Assembly (NCBI RefSeq): GCF_900141805.1
Contig: NZ_FQYN01000010.1
Coordinates: 62,001-126,000, forward strand
Origin: Hymenobacter daecheongensis DSM 21074
GTDB lineage: Bacteria > Bacteroidota > Bacteroidia > Cytophagales > Hymenobacteraceae
Length of the DNA stretch: 64,000 nucleotides
Direction of reading: 5' to 3'
Both the position numbers and the translations under genes were made by a program. Below the pieces are notes generated by a model. The model did not search any database and was not told the origin of the DNA. It worked only from the letters and a program-made list of their open reading frames with translations. Position 1 is the stretch's first letter. The number at the start of each line of letters is the position of its first letter. Of the stretch, positions 34,430-42,742 are shown in pieces.

Positions 34430-35064
34430 AAACGGTACGCGAACAAACCGCCGTGGTGCGCCAGGTGCTCCAGCGGGAGGAAGCGGCGGGCCATGCCCAC
34501 GAGGCCGACTGCCTGCGGTCGGTGCTCATCACGCTGGCCCGGCATGAGGCCCCGCAAAGCCAGCCCGCGGCCGAACTACCGGAGGGGCTGTCGCTCTACA
34601 AGCAGTTCGAGGCCCAATACCGTATCTTCCACCAGCGCGAAACCGGGCTGACGGCCAAGATGGATGGCAGCGAAGGCAAGGCGCTGAAGGCTATCATCGA
34701 GTACCTGAAGCAGAACTCACGGGCAGGAAATGATGCGGGTGCCCTGGCGGGCTGGTCTTACGTGCTGGACAACTGGGAGCACCTGACCGACTTCCTGAAG
34801 CAGCAGACCAGCCTGAAGGCCATCAACAAGTACCTGGCGGAAATCATCGGGCTCATCAAGAAAGCCAACACCAAACTGGTCCCTATAAAGCCTGACCCAG
34901 CCGTGGCGCGGAAGCGGCAACGGCTGCTGAGTGACTTGGATGAGGCCCGGAACACGCTGGCTTTTCTCACGAACCTGGAGCCTTACGCGAACCAGGCTGC
35001 CCACATTTCGGGGGCTAAACAGCGAGTAACTGACATTGAAACGGAGCTTAACCAACTCGCATAA
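34426..35064 (+). CDS. hypothetical phage protein
   Basis: Not recognised. 212 aa, strongly helical and charged, with a C-terminal coiled-coil (about 155-210). The start overlaps the previous stop (ATGA), so it belongs to the same transcript. Confidence 0.6.
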   Translation: MKTVREQTAVVRQVLQREEAAGHAHEADCLRSVLITLARHEAPQSQPAAELPEGLSLYKQFEAQYRIFHQRETGLTAKMDGSEGKALKAIIEYLKQNSRAGNDAGALAGWSYVLDNWEHLTDFLKQQTSLKAINKYLAEIIGLIKKANTKLVPIKPDPAVARKRQRLLSDLDEARNTLAFLTNLEPYANQAAHISGAKQRVTDIETELNQLA

Positions 35065-35112
35065 ACGCTTAATTTGCACACGATTTTCCCTGAACCCTAC
35101 ACCAAAAAACTT

Positions 35113-35526
35113 ATGAAACGTGTACTTGCCTGGGCCTTGGGCCTATTCGTTGCCTTCTGTGTAATCGTGGTGGTAGTAGCCCGCAACCAGCCCGAGGGCC
35201 CCAGCCCCAGCGACCCGACGACCCCATCGACAGTCGTGACCGAAACGACTAGTGAAGTATCCAATGCGAGTGAAACGGCCGCTATTGTCATTGCTCAGAA
35301 CAAAATCAAAGAGCGCCTGAAGTCCCCCGGCACGGCTGATTTTGAGATGTTCAACGGCGAGGCCAAAGACAAAGGCAACGGCAAATACATCGTCCGCGAC
35401 CATGTAGATTCGCAGAATGAGTTGGGGGCTACAGTACGCACGGAGTACATCGTAGAGCTTCAGTACACTGGTGGCGATGTGATGGATGACAACAGCTGGC
35501 AGGTGACGAATCTGGTGATGAACTAG
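35113..35526 (+). CDS. membrane-anchored exported phage protein
   Basis: 137 aa: N-terminal membrane helix (MKRVLAWALGLFVAFCVIVV) then a Ser/Thr/Pro-rich linker and an outer domain with NKIKERLKSPGTADFEMF, a pattern found in several small exported proteins. Likely faces the periplasm. Last early gene, ending at the shared terminator; superinfection exclusion is a possible role, by position only. Confidence 0.6.
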   Translation: MKRVLAWALGLFVAFCVIVVVVARNQPEGPSPSDPTTPSTVVTETTSEVSNASETAAIVIAQNKIKERLKSPGTADFEMFNGEAKDKGNGKYIVRDHVDSQNELGATVRTEYIVELQYTGGDVMDDNSWQVTNLVMN

Positions 35527-35550
35527 AATTGCCCAACCCCGCAAAGCAGA

Positions 35551-35575
35551 AGGCCACCCCGTTGGGGGTGGCCTT
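35551..35575. terminator. bidirectional terminator between early and head blocks
   Basis: AGGCCACCCC / GGGGTGGCCT; T-rich flank CTTTCTTTCG on the + strand. It separates rightward early and leftward head transcripts. Confidence 0.85.
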
Positions 35576-35583
35576 CTTTCGTT

Positions 35584-35820
35584 TCAGGCGGCTACGCGCT
35601 GCTGAGTGGGCGGGCGGCGGGCGGCTTCTCGGGCACGGCGGGTATCATACTCGCCCCACACGATGCGTTCGACAGTGCTAGGCTGCAGGTGATATTTCAG
35701 GCTCAACTGGTCGCAGATATACACGCGGGAGTATATTTTCTGCCGGGCCATATTTTCATAATCCGTTTTGATGGCATTCTCTTTAGCCTGTTGTTGTCGT
35801 CTATCTCGCATGTGCAGCAC
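35584..35820 (-). CDS. small putative DNA-binding phage protein
   Basis: 78 aa, basic. KIYSRVYICDQLSLKYHLQPSTVERIVWG reads like a helix-turn-helix with recognition helix around PSTVERIV (quoted in two parts here, total one segment of the protein). Last gene of the leftward head block. May be a late regulator. Confidence 0.55.
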   Translation of the reverse strand: MLHMRDRRQQQAKENAIKTDYENMARQKIYSRVYICDQLSLKYHLQPSTVERIVWGEYDTRRAREAARRPPTQQRVAA

Positions 35821-35821
35821 C

Positions 35822-35854
35822 GTTTAAGGGATTAAAACTATACCATTAAATAGC
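35822..35854 (+). repeat. possible 11-bp-phased AT words
   Basis: GTTTAAGGGAT (35822), TAAAACTATAC (35833), CATTAAATAGC (35844) continue an 11-bp rhythm but match the other phase repeats only weakly. Confidence 0.35.
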
Positions 35855-35873
35855 CCTATGCAAGCAATCAGGG

Positions 35874-36440
35874 CTATATGTCGAAGTTTTTTGTATTCTG
35901 CGCAGTTGGTGTAACTACCTGATGCTTATTGCCCAGTATAATTTTGCCGGGAACACCATCGGCTTTGGGGCGGCGCTTGTCGGCGACGGAGGTATCGACG
36001 ACTTCACTCAGGTAGGTGAGGCGGTAGACGATGACATTGGTGCGGGCATTGAAGGGCGCGAAGCCGACGCGGTTGAGGTTGCCCACGGCGGGGTGCTCGT
36101 ACGCCTGCAGCAGCTCATGCACGCGGGCGCACACCTCGAAGTAGTGCAGGGCTTCAGGCTGCTCGGGCGAGCCGATAGCCGTATCCTGAATGTTTTCGAT
36201 GGCCACGTACACTTCCGTGAGCAAGCCGATGGTCTGCTCCAGCTGGCCACGGGTACTGATCTTGTCGGAGCCGAAGGCCAGGAACAGGGCGGGAAAGTCG
36301 ATGGCTTCGGCCAGCTCCGGGAATTCGGTTTGCTCGGCCCACATATCGACCAGGTTGAATACGGGCCGGTCATGGTCGTCAAGCACATTTTCTTTTAGAA
36401 AAGTGCCCAAGTGCTGATAGGCTTGGGAAACGATGCGCAT
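35874..36440 (-). CDS. putative phage head/tail completion protein
   Basis: 188 aa; no clear motif. It follows gpG-like in the same transcript, where Mu-like phages carry small connector or tail-terminator genes. The protein has alternating helices and strands (FEVCARVHELLQAY, NVIVYRLTYLSEVVD). Function inferred by order only. Confidence 0.5.
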   Translation of the reverse strand: MRIVSQAYQHLGTFLKENVLDDHDRPVFNLVDMWAEQTEFPELAEAIDFPALFLAFGSDKISTRGQLEQTIGLLTEVYVAIENIQDTAIGSPEQPEALHYFEVCARVHELLQAYEHPAVGNLNRVGFAPFNARTNVIVYRLTYLSEVVDTSVADKRRPKADGVPGKIILGNKHQVVTPTAQNTKNFDI

Positions 36441-36460
36441 AGAGAAGCGGGGCTAAAGGG

Positions 36461-37072
36461 TCAGGAAGCCTGCCAGAGCTGATTGATATGGCGGAAGAAG
36501 AGGCGGCCCACGCGGTCCATGAGTTTGGCGCTGGCCCCCATGAAGCGGCGGCGGGGCATTTTGGTATTCAGTTGGCGGGTGTGGGCCTTCACCTGGAAGG
36601 AGCCGGTGGTGACCTTCACGAACTTGGCTTTGCGGGCTCCGGGCTTCGACACCTCATCTTCCTCGAAGCGGCGGCGCACGTATGCCCCCACGCTGGCCGT
36701 GCCCGAGATGGTGCCGCCGTCGTTGTGGATGCCGGCGTAGGGCACGTCCTGGTTGCCGGCCACAAGGCGCACGCTGCCGGGGCCGGCGTAGGCCACGCGC
36801 AGGGAGCGCCGCAGGCTGCCCTCCTTAATGAGCAGGGCGCGGCCCGACTGCCGGCCACCATCGCCCAGGCGGCGGCCTTTGTTCTCAGTGTCACCTTTGC
36901 GGGGCTTCCAGCGGATAAACACCTTATCGGTGAAGCCGCCGTTGTCGAAGTTCTCATCGAAGGTGCGCAGGGCTTCGCGGCCCACCAGGCGCGGGAGTAC
37001 AGTTTGTTTGAAGTCGCGGAACCGGGCGGCGAATTCCTCGAAGGGAATCTTGGAGCCTTGAATGGACATCAT
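36461..37072 (-). CDS. virion morphogenesis protein, Mu gpG-like
   Basis: 203 aa. RWKPRKGD, GRALLIKEGSLRRSLR, VRLVAGNQDVPYAGIHNDGG and MPRRRFMGASAKLMDRV match Mu gpG / HK97 gp10-type head-completion proteins. Likely start is ATG 37072 (the first of two). Lies between MuF and the 35874 gene, keeping Mu order. Confidence 0.8.
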   Translation of the reverse strand: MMSIQGSKIPFEEFAARFRDFKQTVLPRLVGREALRTFDENFDNGGFTDKVFIRWKPRKGDTENKGRRLGDGGRQSGRALLIKEGSLRRSLRVAYAGPGSVRLVAGNQDVPYAGIHNDGGTISGTASVGAYVRRRFEEDEVSKPGARKAKFVKVTTGSFQVKAHTRQLNTKMPRRRFMGASAKLMDRVGRLFFRHINQLWQAS

Positions 37073-37081
37073 TTTGTGGGC

Positions 37082-37095
37082 TTTGCGTATATTTG
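37082..37095 (+). promoter_or_regulatory. operator-like promoter element, TTTGCGTATATTTG
   Basis: Repeats the operator half plus -7 box of the early promoter (TTTGCGTATATATTTG at 25932-25947) with two bases removed. No TTG is found 19 nt upstream, so promoter strength is uncertain. Confidence 0.55.
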
Positions 37096-37099
37096 TAGC

Positions 37100-37201
37100 G
37101 TAAGCCGGTTTCCTGGTGGAAGTCTGGTGGCTCGCAAGAGTCTTACCTAAGCGGCTTACTAAGCGGGCAGTCCCTACGTGGGGGCTGCCCGCTTACTTTT
37201 T
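37100..37201 (+). ncRNA. candidate structured small RNA between gpG and MuF genes
   Basis: Runs opposite to the head genes, in a 120-bp gap. GTAAGCCG (37100) pairs with CGGCTTAC (37152), enclosing two CTGGTGG words, and is followed by a terminator hairpin AAGCGGGCAG / CTGCCCGCTT (37161-37170 with 37185-37194) and five T. It starts 5 nt after the operator-like TATATTTG box. The terminator overlaps the last codons of the MuF gene. Confidence 0.5.
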
Positions 37202-38416
37202 GTGGATAAGCAAGCCCTTGCGGCGGCTATCGGGCTCGTAGACCTTGTACCAGCTCTTAATCACCTGGGGCTGTTCCTTGGAAAACTCTATGGCGGCGAG
37301 CAGCACCCCATCGGAGTGAAACTTGAGGTAGGTGTAGCTCAGGTCTGAGTCGCCGTTCTTTTTCACGAACTCGAAAAAGTACACCTCGTCGGGGTCAGAA
37401 ATGATGTCCTCAATCTGGAAATAGATGCCTTGGCGGTTCTCGCTGGCGCGGGTGTACTTGTCCTGCAAGTGAAATTCCAGCTCTGATTTTTCCAGGAATA
37501 GTGGCTGGCCAGTGTAGTCGGTGTAGCGCTTCACGCCATTGGTAGCGGTGGCATCGAAGTCCTTCAGGGCATCGGATGCCTTCAGGCCAGTGGGCGTGTT
37601 CATCGGCGGCAGGGCTGACTTGCTGATCTTCGCCCAAGGCTGTTGGCCTTGGTCAGCATACTGCATCTTGCCCATCTGGTAGGCAATCTGTTCGGGGTCT
37701 TTCAGCCCATTCAGGTAGCTCTGCTTCTGGCTGAAGAGCATCTTCTTGTCCACGCGGTCCAATAGGAAACCGTCTCGTGTCAGGCGGGCCACCTCATCCG
37801 GGCCGATGAGCTGCTCGGCCTCTTCGTTGGTGATGACTTCGCCCGTGAAATCGTCCTCGAACACGTCCTGACAGCGGCAGCCGAAGCCCAAAGGCACCAC
37901 GAACCGCCGCCATTCGGTGTCTTTAGGGTTGTCAATCCGCCATACCCGGTTGTGTAAAGCATTGTGAACGGGCCGGGTGTGGGTGTCCTGGGTGGCCTTG
38001 TGGCGCATGAACTTCGCCCCGCCGGCCACGGCCCGCAGCACGTTGGCCGTGGCATTGGCGGTAGCCTTGGCCGTATTGAACTGCGTCTGGAGCTGGCGCA
38101 CGTTCAGGTTGGCCAGCAGCTTGCCGGCTTCCGTTTTGAAGGCGTTGAAATCCTTGGCATCCTTCACCAGCTGGTTCAGCTGCAGGGTCTGATACACGGT
38201 TTTATCGTAGCCGAACCGATGCACGTCGGCCGCGAAGTTAGCACGGGTCAGGTGGTCGGGGCTGCCGTACTCGTGGCTCAGGCCCTTGGCTGCCCAGCCT
38301 TCGCTCACGGCCCCCAGTAGCTTGGCGTGGTTGCGCTGGAAGTGGTCGTAGCTCCAGCCCCGGCTGCCCGCGTCGTCGTAAAACTTGCGCAGGTAGGCTT
38401 CCTCATCGTCGCTCAT
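37193..38416 (-). CDS. MuF-type minor head protein with C-terminal nuclease-like domain
   Basis: The centre is the SPP1 gp7/Mu F domain: RHKATQDTHTRPVHNALHNR and VVPLGFGCRCQDVFEDD. The last 110 residues (from YTDYTGQPLFLEKSELEF to GLLIHKK) look like the PBECR/RNase-like domains often joined to MuF proteins: IEDIISDPDEVYFFE, YLKFHSDGVLLAAIEF, SWYKVYEPDS. ATG 38416 is the first usable start, but the frame stays open for 46 codons upstream, back into the portal gene, with no ATG/GTG/TTG. Could be made as a -1 shift product; see 38516-38560. Confidence 0.82.
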   Translation of the reverse strand: MSDDEEAYLRKFYDDAGSRGWSYDHFQRNHAKLLGAVSEGWAAKGLSHEYGSPDHLTRANFAADVHRFGYDKTVYQTLQLNQLVKDAKDFNAFKTEAGKLLANLNVRQLQTQFNTAKATANATANVLRAVAGGAKFMRHKATQDTHTRPVHNALHNRVWRIDNPKDTEWRRFVVPLGFGCRCQDVFEDDFTGEVITNEEAEQLIGPDEVARLTRDGFLLDRVDKKMLFSQKQSYLNGLKDPEQIAYQMGKMQYADQGQQPWAKISKSALPPMNTPTGLKASDALKDFDATATNGVKRYTDYTGQPLFLEKSELEFHLQDKYTRASENRQGIYFQIEDIISDPDEVYFFEFVKKNGDSDLSYTYLKFHSDGVLLAAIEFSKEQPQVIKSWYKVYEPDSRRKGLLIHKK

Positions 38417-38515
38417 GCGGGGCGAGGCGTGAGCCGGCAGGGCGGCCTGCGCATCGGTCGCAAAGGGCGCGGGCTGGCAGCAGCCATCGGCGTGGGCGTG
38501 GTCCGCATTGCGTGG

Positions 38516-38560
38516 AGCCGGTAGCGCTGGCGGGATTACGCTACCGGCTGGGGCTTTTTT
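38516..38560 (-). other. candidate -1 frameshift signal, portal to MuF
   Basis: Reading the minus strand: A AAA AAG (38560-38554), 4 nt, then a stem AGCCGGTAGCG / CGCTACCGGCT of 11 bp (38549-38539 with 38526-38516, 12-nt loop). The portal stop TAA lies in the loop. Slipping back one base enters the MuF frame. On the + strand the same hairpin is followed by GGGGCTTTTTT, so it may simply be a terminator for antisense transcripts. Confidence 0.45.
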
Positions 38561-39855
38561 ACGGCTTTCTCCAGCACTTCTTTCACCTCTTCGGGAGTCT
38601 TGCCTTTGATGTAGTCCAGCTTGATGTCGTACTTATCGGCAATGTATTGCGGGTCGAGGTTGTAGAACTGCAGCAGCACCTGGTCGATCTTGATCTGGTC
38701 CTGGGGCGACATTTCCATCGAGTCGTCGCGCACGTACTTGCAGCCCGCCAGCGGGTAGCCGATCCACACCAGGCGCGGCAGCAGCTGCTCATTCACGATG
38801 TACTCCAGAAAGGTGCGGTCGGCTTCGTGCTTCAGCTCGGCTACTTCCTGATGCACCACGCCCTGGCTCTTGCTGCCCGCGCCTTCGTCGGTGGTCAGGG
38901 TTTCGCCGCTGATGGCTTTGCTCATCTGCTTATCGCAGTACACGAGCAATTCCAGAAAGCACTTGTGCGGGTCGCTCTTGGCTGACTCCAGCAGCTTGAT
39001 TTCCTCATTCGGGTGGAAGATGCCCCAGCCCGCGCTGCCCATGTTTTGCAGAATCTGGGCTAGCTTCTGCTCCCGCTTGGCATCCGGGCTCTTCATCGTC
39101 ACCCACCGGAACGGAATAGCCAGCTTGTCGTTGAACTCCGACCAGCTGCCCATCGCATAGCGCTTGGCCAGCGCCACGGGGGTTATCTTATAGAGTAAGC
39201 CCAGATCAGTGGGCTCGCCGGCTTCGAGGTAGTAGTTGCGCACGGCAGGGTCGCGGAAGCTGGGGCCTTCCTGGTCGAAGACGTTCCGCACCCACTGGCC
39301 CTTTTCGGGCCGCACGTGGGGGCGCGACACCAGCGGCACGCTCAGCAGCGGATAATACTGAAGAGAGCGGCCATTGACTTTGATGGTCTTGGGCGTGGGG
39401 GCCTGGTCGGCCAGCTCCAGCAGGCTGTGGCCGTAGGCGATGCTCTCGATGACGTGGCGAATGAAGTTGCGGAACCACATCGTCTGGAGCAGCGCAGCCA
39501 GCTCGGGCTGCTCCGTGCCGTCCGGCCCCATGATCTTGAACTTGTCGGCCTGCAGCTTCTCTACCCGCTTATCGAGCAGGGTGGTCAGCTGCAGGTCGAG
39601 CATGATGTTGTCGTACACCCGGTACAGGTCGCGGCGGTTTTGCACGAAGGGGTTGCGGGCCAGGTTCACGGCATTCTGCCATTCCTGCAAGGACACGGCC
39701 CGTTGGGCAATGACTTCGGGCACGATGCCCTCGCTGGCCGAACCGCCCGATGGGGTGCCCGCCCGCAAGGCGTTTTCTACCTGCACCAGGTGCGTGGGCA
39801 GCCAGGAAAGCATGGTGCTGGCCGCACGGGAACGAAGATTGGAAAGGAAGCTCAT
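38536..39855 (-). CDS. portal protein, Mu gp29/DUF935 type
   Basis: 439 aa dodecameric portal through which DNA enters the capsid. Typical DUF935 elements: the N-terminal RDLYRVYDNIMLD, LLQTMWFRNFIRHVIES, YGHSLLEL, and FEKWQ-like KFIDLLVY region with KAISGETLTTDEGAGS. Followed closely by MuF. Size and order match Mu-like phages. Confidence 0.88.
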   Translation of the reverse strand: MSFLSNLRSRAASTMLSWLPTHLVQVENALRAGTPSGGSASEGIVPEVIAQRAVSLQEWQNAVNLARNPFVQNRRDLYRVYDNIMLDLQLTTLLDKRVEKLQADKFKIMGPDGTEQPELAALLQTMWFRNFIRHVIESIAYGHSLLELADQAPTPKTIKVNGRSLQYYPLLSVPLVSRPHVRPEKGQWVRNVFDQEGPSFRDPAVRNYYLEAGEPTDLGLLYKITPVALAKRYAMGSWSEFNDKLAIPFRWVTMKSPDAKREQKLAQILQNMGSAGWGIFHPNEEIKLLESAKSDPHKCFLELLVYCDKQMSKAISGETLTTDEGAGSKSQGVVHQEVAELKHEADRTFLEYIVNEQLLPRLVWIGYPLAGCKYVRDDSMEMSPQDQIKIDQVLLQFYNLDPQYIADKYDIKLDYIKGKTPEEVKEVLEKAVKKPQPVA

Positions 39856-39921
39856 AGAAAGGCGTTGGGAAGAAGGAAGGAACCGGATAGGCGCGGAAGC
39901 CGGCGCGGAACGTGACGGCCC

Positions 39922-39954
39922 TTTAGATGCCGTTTAGACGGTGTTTAGTAGTAG
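39922..39954 (+). repeat. 11-bp-phased repeat, internal site 1
   Basis: TTTAGATGCCG, TTTAGACGGTG and TTTAGTAGTAG follow each other with no gap. It contains AGATGCCGTTTAGACGGT (39925-39942), 18 bp shared exactly and inversely with 48380-48397. It lies just before the portal gene and overlaps the end of the DUF1320 gene. Confidence 0.7.
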
Positions 39955-40631
39955 TGCTGGCGGGCCGCGTTGCTGCCCCAGCGAATGGTGTCGCTGCTGT
40001 CGGCTACTTTGATGGGCCGGGGCAGGTCAGGGGTCAGGCTGCCGTCGGCTACCATCGTGAGCCACTCCTTGGCCTGGTTGTAGAGGCTGGTGCGCAGGTC
40101 CGGAATCTTGCGCGGGCTGACGCGCTGGAAGAGCCGGAACAAGGTGATATCGACGCAGAACATCATCACCTTGGGGTCGCGGGGGTCACGGGGCCGCCAG
40201 TAGGTTTGGGCGGCCGGCGTGCCGGGCTCCACGTTCAGGCTGGCCCGCAGGGCTTCGTAGCACTGGCCCGCGTGCCAGGCGTAGTTGGTGAGGCGACCGG
40301 CCGCGTTGCGCTCATACTGGGGCGTGTAGCTCTGGCCGGGGCCGATTTCGTTTGGGCGCTCGTAGAAGGCAATGCCCGCGGGCACGGTTGCCGGCTCGCC
40401 TGGTATCGTGATGGATTGGGCCGGGCCATATTCGCTGCCGGCCGTCCACTCGCCGATGTTGGGGAATACGGCCGCCACGTCGAAGCGCTGCCCCAGGTAG
40501 TCCTTCATCCAGGACACGGCTGATGCTTCCGCGGAGCCGACCAGGCCCAGGTTGTCGCGCACCAGCTGGTACAGCATTTCCTCTTTGATGGCGCTGTCGA
40601 GGTCGTCGGAGGTGAGAAAAGAGTAGAGCAT
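39945..40631 (-). CDS. DUF1320 / Mu gp36-like head protein
   Basis: 228 aa; short helices then a DLDSAIKEEML start, EWTAGSEYGPAQSITIPGEP middle and SPRKIPDLRTSLYNQAKEWL C-terminal third typical of DUF1320, a small head-neck protein of Mu-like phages. Longer than Mu gp36 because of a middle insertion of about 80 residues. Confidence 0.75.
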   Translation of the reverse strand: MLYSFLTSDDLDSAIKEEMLYQLVRDNLGLVGSAEASAVSWMKDYLGQRFDVAAVFPNIGEWTAGSEYGPAQSITIPGEPATVPAGIAFYERPNEIGPGQSYTPQYERNAAGRLTNYAWHAGQCYEALRASLNVEPGTPAAQTYWRPRDPRDPKVMMFCVDITLFRLFQRVSPRKIPDLRTSLYNQAKEWLTMVADGSLTPDLPRPIKVADSSDTIRWGSNAARQHYY

Positions 40632-40637
40632 GGCAGG

Positions 40638-42164
40638 CTAGAAAACTTTGGAAGAAACGGTGCGAGCCCCCAGCGTGGGCTCAAAATCACCATATACCTG
40701 GCTGGATTCCAGCTTGGCGATGGCCGTCTGGAGCGCGTCGGGGAAGTCGTCGTGGCAGGAGTAGCCGGGCTCGATGCCTTTGATCTGCTGCAGGCCCCGC
40801 TGCACGTCGGGGTTGTGCTTCTCATCCTGATTCACGTAGAATTCGCGGCGCTGCATGGTCGGTAGCATTTGCAGGATGCGGCTGTACTTGTTGCCCTGGG
40901 GCCGGTCGTCGAAGATGATGGGCAGCCGCCAGCCGTATTCGGTGGCCACGTTCTGCATGGCCAGCTCTACGGCCTGGTTCCAGAACTGGCTTTCGGCATA
41001 CCACTCCACCACCACGGTGCTGGGCAGGGCTTGCTGGTAGTCGTACATCCAGCACAGGGCCGCTTCCATCTTGCACTGCCGGCAGAATCCGGCAATCAGG
41101 TGCTTCTGCCCGCTGAGGGTGAGGCCCACGATGGCAATGGCGTTGGTGTCGGCCGTTTTGCTTTCGGAGTAGGCAATGTCCCACTGCCCCACGATGCGCT
41201 CGTAGCGGTTGCGGGGCTTGATTTCCGTCCAGGGCAAGTGCTCATCGGTGAAAAGCTTGCCCTCCGTCTTCGGGTCGTTCATATACTCCGTGTCGAAGGC
41301 GGCTGTGCCGATGCGGCGTAGCATCTGATCGTAGAACGCCTTCGTGTAGTAGCTCCAGCTGGGCTGGCCCTGCTCATCCAGCGCATTGACTTGGAACGTC
41401 TCGAATGCGTCGTTCTCTGCCAGGCAGCTGAGAATCGTGTAGGAGCCGATCAGGTTTTGAGCCATCTGGAAGCGGCCGCCCTCGGCACCCATTGCCGGGA
41501 TGAGCGCCCGCAGTACCCAGCGCACCGACTTATCGACTTGCTTAGGGTTGTTTATTTCCTCATCATCGTCCACATCATCGAGCACGAGGTAGTTCGGGCG
41601 CTGAGGGCCGTTACGCTTACCACGAGGCGACTGGCCTTTGCCCAGGGCGAAGAACTTGCCCCCGCGCTTCGTGCGGAAGTTGCCCTTTGCCCAGTTGCCC
41701 TCATCCAGCATAGGGCCGAAGTCAGCCAGCAGCTGAGGGTTGCCCTCGAATTCCGCCTGCAGGTCAGACAGCAGCACTTTCGCGTCGAAGAGGCTCTTAC
41801 CCACCAGAATCATACACATCGGCTCTTCGTGGAAGAGGTGCAGCCAGATGGGCTCTATTACATCGACGTGGGTGGACTTGGCAGAGCCGCGAAACCACTT
41901 GCGCAGCAGCGCAATATTCTTGTCGCGGCGCACCTTATTGGCGGCCTTGACATGGAAGGGTGCACAGTCTGATTTTGCCCAGTGCGGGAAGTACTGGTTG
42001 ACCAGATAGTTATAGTCATTCTTGGCCCGCTTGATACGCTCTTCCTTCTCCTCAGCACGGTGCTGCACTTCAGGCCGGGCGCTGTCTTTGATGATAGCCA
42101 GCTGGTCCTGGTAGCGCTGAAGGGCTACCAGCTCTTCCTTTCGCGTGGGCTTGGTCTTAGCCAT
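40638..42164 (-). CDS. terminase large subunit, Mu gp28-like
   Basis: 508 aa motor/nuclease packaging DNA. ATPase: Walker A-like FRGSAKSTH (91-99), Walker B YLVLDDVDDD (192-201). Nuclease: GQWDIAYSESKTADTNA, VEWYAE and HDDFPDAL, giving the acidic metal residues. Overlaps terminase small by 8 bp. Confidence 0.9.
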   Translation of the reverse strand: MAKTKPTRKEELVALQRYQDQLAIIKDSARPEVQHRAEEKEERIKRAKNDYNYLVNQYFPHWAKSDCAPFHVKAANKVRRDKNIALLRKWFRGSAKSTHVDVIEPIWLHLFHEEPMCMILVGKSLFDAKVLLSDLQAEFEGNPQLLADFGPMLDEGNWAKGNFRTKRGGKFFALGKGQSPRGKRNGPQRPNYLVLDDVDDDEEINNPKQVDKSVRWVLRALIPAMGAEGGRFQMAQNLIGSYTILSCLAENDAFETFQVNALDEQGQPSWSYYTKAFYDQMLRRIGTAAFDTEYMNDPKTEGKLFTDEHLPWTEIKPRNRYERIVGQWDIAYSESKTADTNAIAIVGLTLSGQKHLIAGFCRQCKMEAALCWMYDYQQALPSTVVVEWYAESQFWNQAVELAMQNVATEYGWRLPIIFDDRPQGNKYSRILQMLPTMQRREFYVNQDEKHNPDVQRGLQQIKGIEPGYSCHDDFPDALQTAIAKLESSQVYGDFEPTLGARTVSSKVF

Positions 42165-42603
42165 TGGTGCCGGCTTTGGAGTTTAGGAAGGCACTCTGGC
42201 AGTCGGCCAGCTGTCCACGAAACGTATGATCCTTGCCGCCCACGAAAAGCATGAATTCCTGGAGCACCTGAATGTAGGTGGTAAGGGAAGTGGACCCCTC
42301 CAGCTTCTCAATGGCCATCGTGATTTTCAGCAGCTCATCCCCATACCTGGTGGCGCTGCCGTCTCGCATGTCGGTCAGGATTTCTTCACTGCGCAGGCGA
42401 AGCATCTCCTTCATATTGACCACGGCCTGGGTGGTAGTAGACAAGCGCCCCGACCGGAGCACGTCCCACTTTCCGACTTCGGCCCAGGTGGAGAGAGTCT
42501 TTTCCGTGACCCCCACCATCCCGGCAATTTCCTTTTGTGTTTTGCCGCCTTGCAGAAATAGCTCTTTCGCTAGTTCCCGCTCCCTGCTTTTTAGGTTTCC
42601 CAT
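42157..42603 (-). CDS. terminase small subunit-like protein
   Basis: 148 aa. HTH at KTQKEIAGMVGVTEKTLSTWA, then a helical part for oligomerisation. First gene of the leftward head operon, so it should recognise phage DNA for packaging. Confidence 0.8.
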   Translation of the reverse strand: MGNLKSRERELAKELFLQGGKTQKEIAGMVGVTEKTLSTWAEVGKWDVLRSGRLSTTTQAVVNMKEMLRLRSEEILTDMRDGSATRYGDELLKITMAIEKLEGSTSLTTYIQVLQEFMLFVGGKDHTFRGQLADCQSAFLNSKAGTNG

Positions 42604-42689
42604 TGCTTGGCTAATGGCGAAGCTGTGTTTGCTACCATTTAACTACCAGCAAAGGTGCATGATGCACGGGAGGGGAATTTATAATATTC

Positions 42690-42742
42690 CAATGATTGGT
42701 GTTTTTAACCACACGCATTGGTGTTAAAGACACCAATCATTG
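42690..42742. promoter_or_regulatory. inverted repeat in the divergent head/tail promoter region
   Basis: CAATGATTGGTGT (42690-42702) and its exact inverse ACACCAATCATTG (42730-42742); a third related half-site GCATTGGTGTTAAAG lies between. This is the only gap serving both late blocks, so the sites probably bind a late regulator. CAGTTTTG at 42775-42782 may be the -7 box of the rightward block. Confidence 0.7.
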
